Below are positions 5,636 to 5,712 of a stretch of DNA of 5,712 bases, piece after piece. Positions within the stretch are counted from its first letter, which is position 1. Each line of letters opens with the position of its first letter. The DNA lies in contig JAHFHJ010000001.1 of NCBI GenBank assembly GCA_023246985.1, forward strand, positions 45,123 to 50,834, read 5' to 3'. The position numbers and the translations under genes are program-made. The stretch comes from Candidatus Omnitrophota bacterium (GTDB taxonomy: Bacteria > Omnitrophota > Omnitrophia > Omnitrophales > Aquincolibacteriaceae). The notes under the pieces are model-generated. The model saw only the letters and a list, made by a program, of their open reading frames with translations. It had not been told where the DNA came from and made no database searches.

Positions 5636-5712
5636 TCACTTGATCGCCTGGGTCAACGTAAGGATCGGGAGGAACAACGCCACCACGATGCCGCCGATCA
5701 CGATCCCCAGAA
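5636..5712 (-). CDS. pilC: PilC/GspF-family inner-membrane platform protein, C-terminal end (partial at right edge)
   Basis: Only the last 24 residues are in the window: LGIVIGGIVVALFLPILTLT then QAIK and a TGA stop at 5636-5638. A hydrophobic helix followed by 'ALFLPILTL' is the usual C-terminus of the polytopic platform protein PilC/GspF (compare the family pattern V-A-L-Y-L-P-I-F), which sits in the inner membrane and couples the motor ATPases to pilin insertion or removal. The gene enters from the right edge and ends 141 bases before pilA, in the same direction. No convincing terminator lies between them, so pilC transcripts may run into pilA. The call rests on a short tail plus the pilus context. 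Confidence 0.75.
   Translation of the reverse strand, partial: LGIVIGGIVVALFLPILTLTQAIK

Overview
The window is one stretch of a type IV pilus (T4P) gene cluster, with every supported gene on the minus strand. Read in the direction of transcription (right to left) it holds: the 3' end of a PilC/GspF-family platform protein, a type IV major-pilin-like gene (pilA), a strong intrinsic terminator, a tightly packed pilM-pilN-pilO-pilP-pilQ assembly operon, a 250-base spacer with inverted repeats, and the 5' end of an RNase E/G-family ribonuclease gene (rng) that runs off the left edge. The genes were recognised from protein motifs alone; no database search was possible.

Organism: a Gram-negative (diderm) bacterium of moderate GC content, because an outer-membrane secretin (PilQ) is present with its inner-membrane alignment proteins. 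The pilin N-terminus (an 'RARLNANE' segment after the hydrophobic helix), a short PilP without a lipobox and a small PilQ without obvious AMIN domains are the kind of set seen in uncultured lineages such as Candidatus Omnitrophota, or in deltaproteobacterial and Nitrospirota-like genomes. This placement is a guess from memory of family style.

How the genes work together: PilM (cytoplasmic, actin-like) binds the N-terminal tail of PilN. PilN and PilO form the inner-membrane heterodimer, PilP links it through the periplasm to PilQ, and PilQ forms the outer-membrane gate. PilC is the inner-membrane platform where the motor ATPases act (they are not in this window). PilA is the fibre subunit after prepilin peptidase cleavage. 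The terminator between pilA and pilM suggests that pilin is made in excess over the machine. RNase G is a housekeeping RNA-processing enzyme and has no evident mechanistic link to the pilus.

The region is largely ordinary. The points worth a second look are an AT-rich island matching the secretin barrel part of pilQ, a (GT)6 tract in the pilQ signal-peptide codons, the terminator with a double T-tract just ahead of pilM, an inverted-repeat element upstream of rng, and the small PilP and PilQ. I do not see a new kind of system here.
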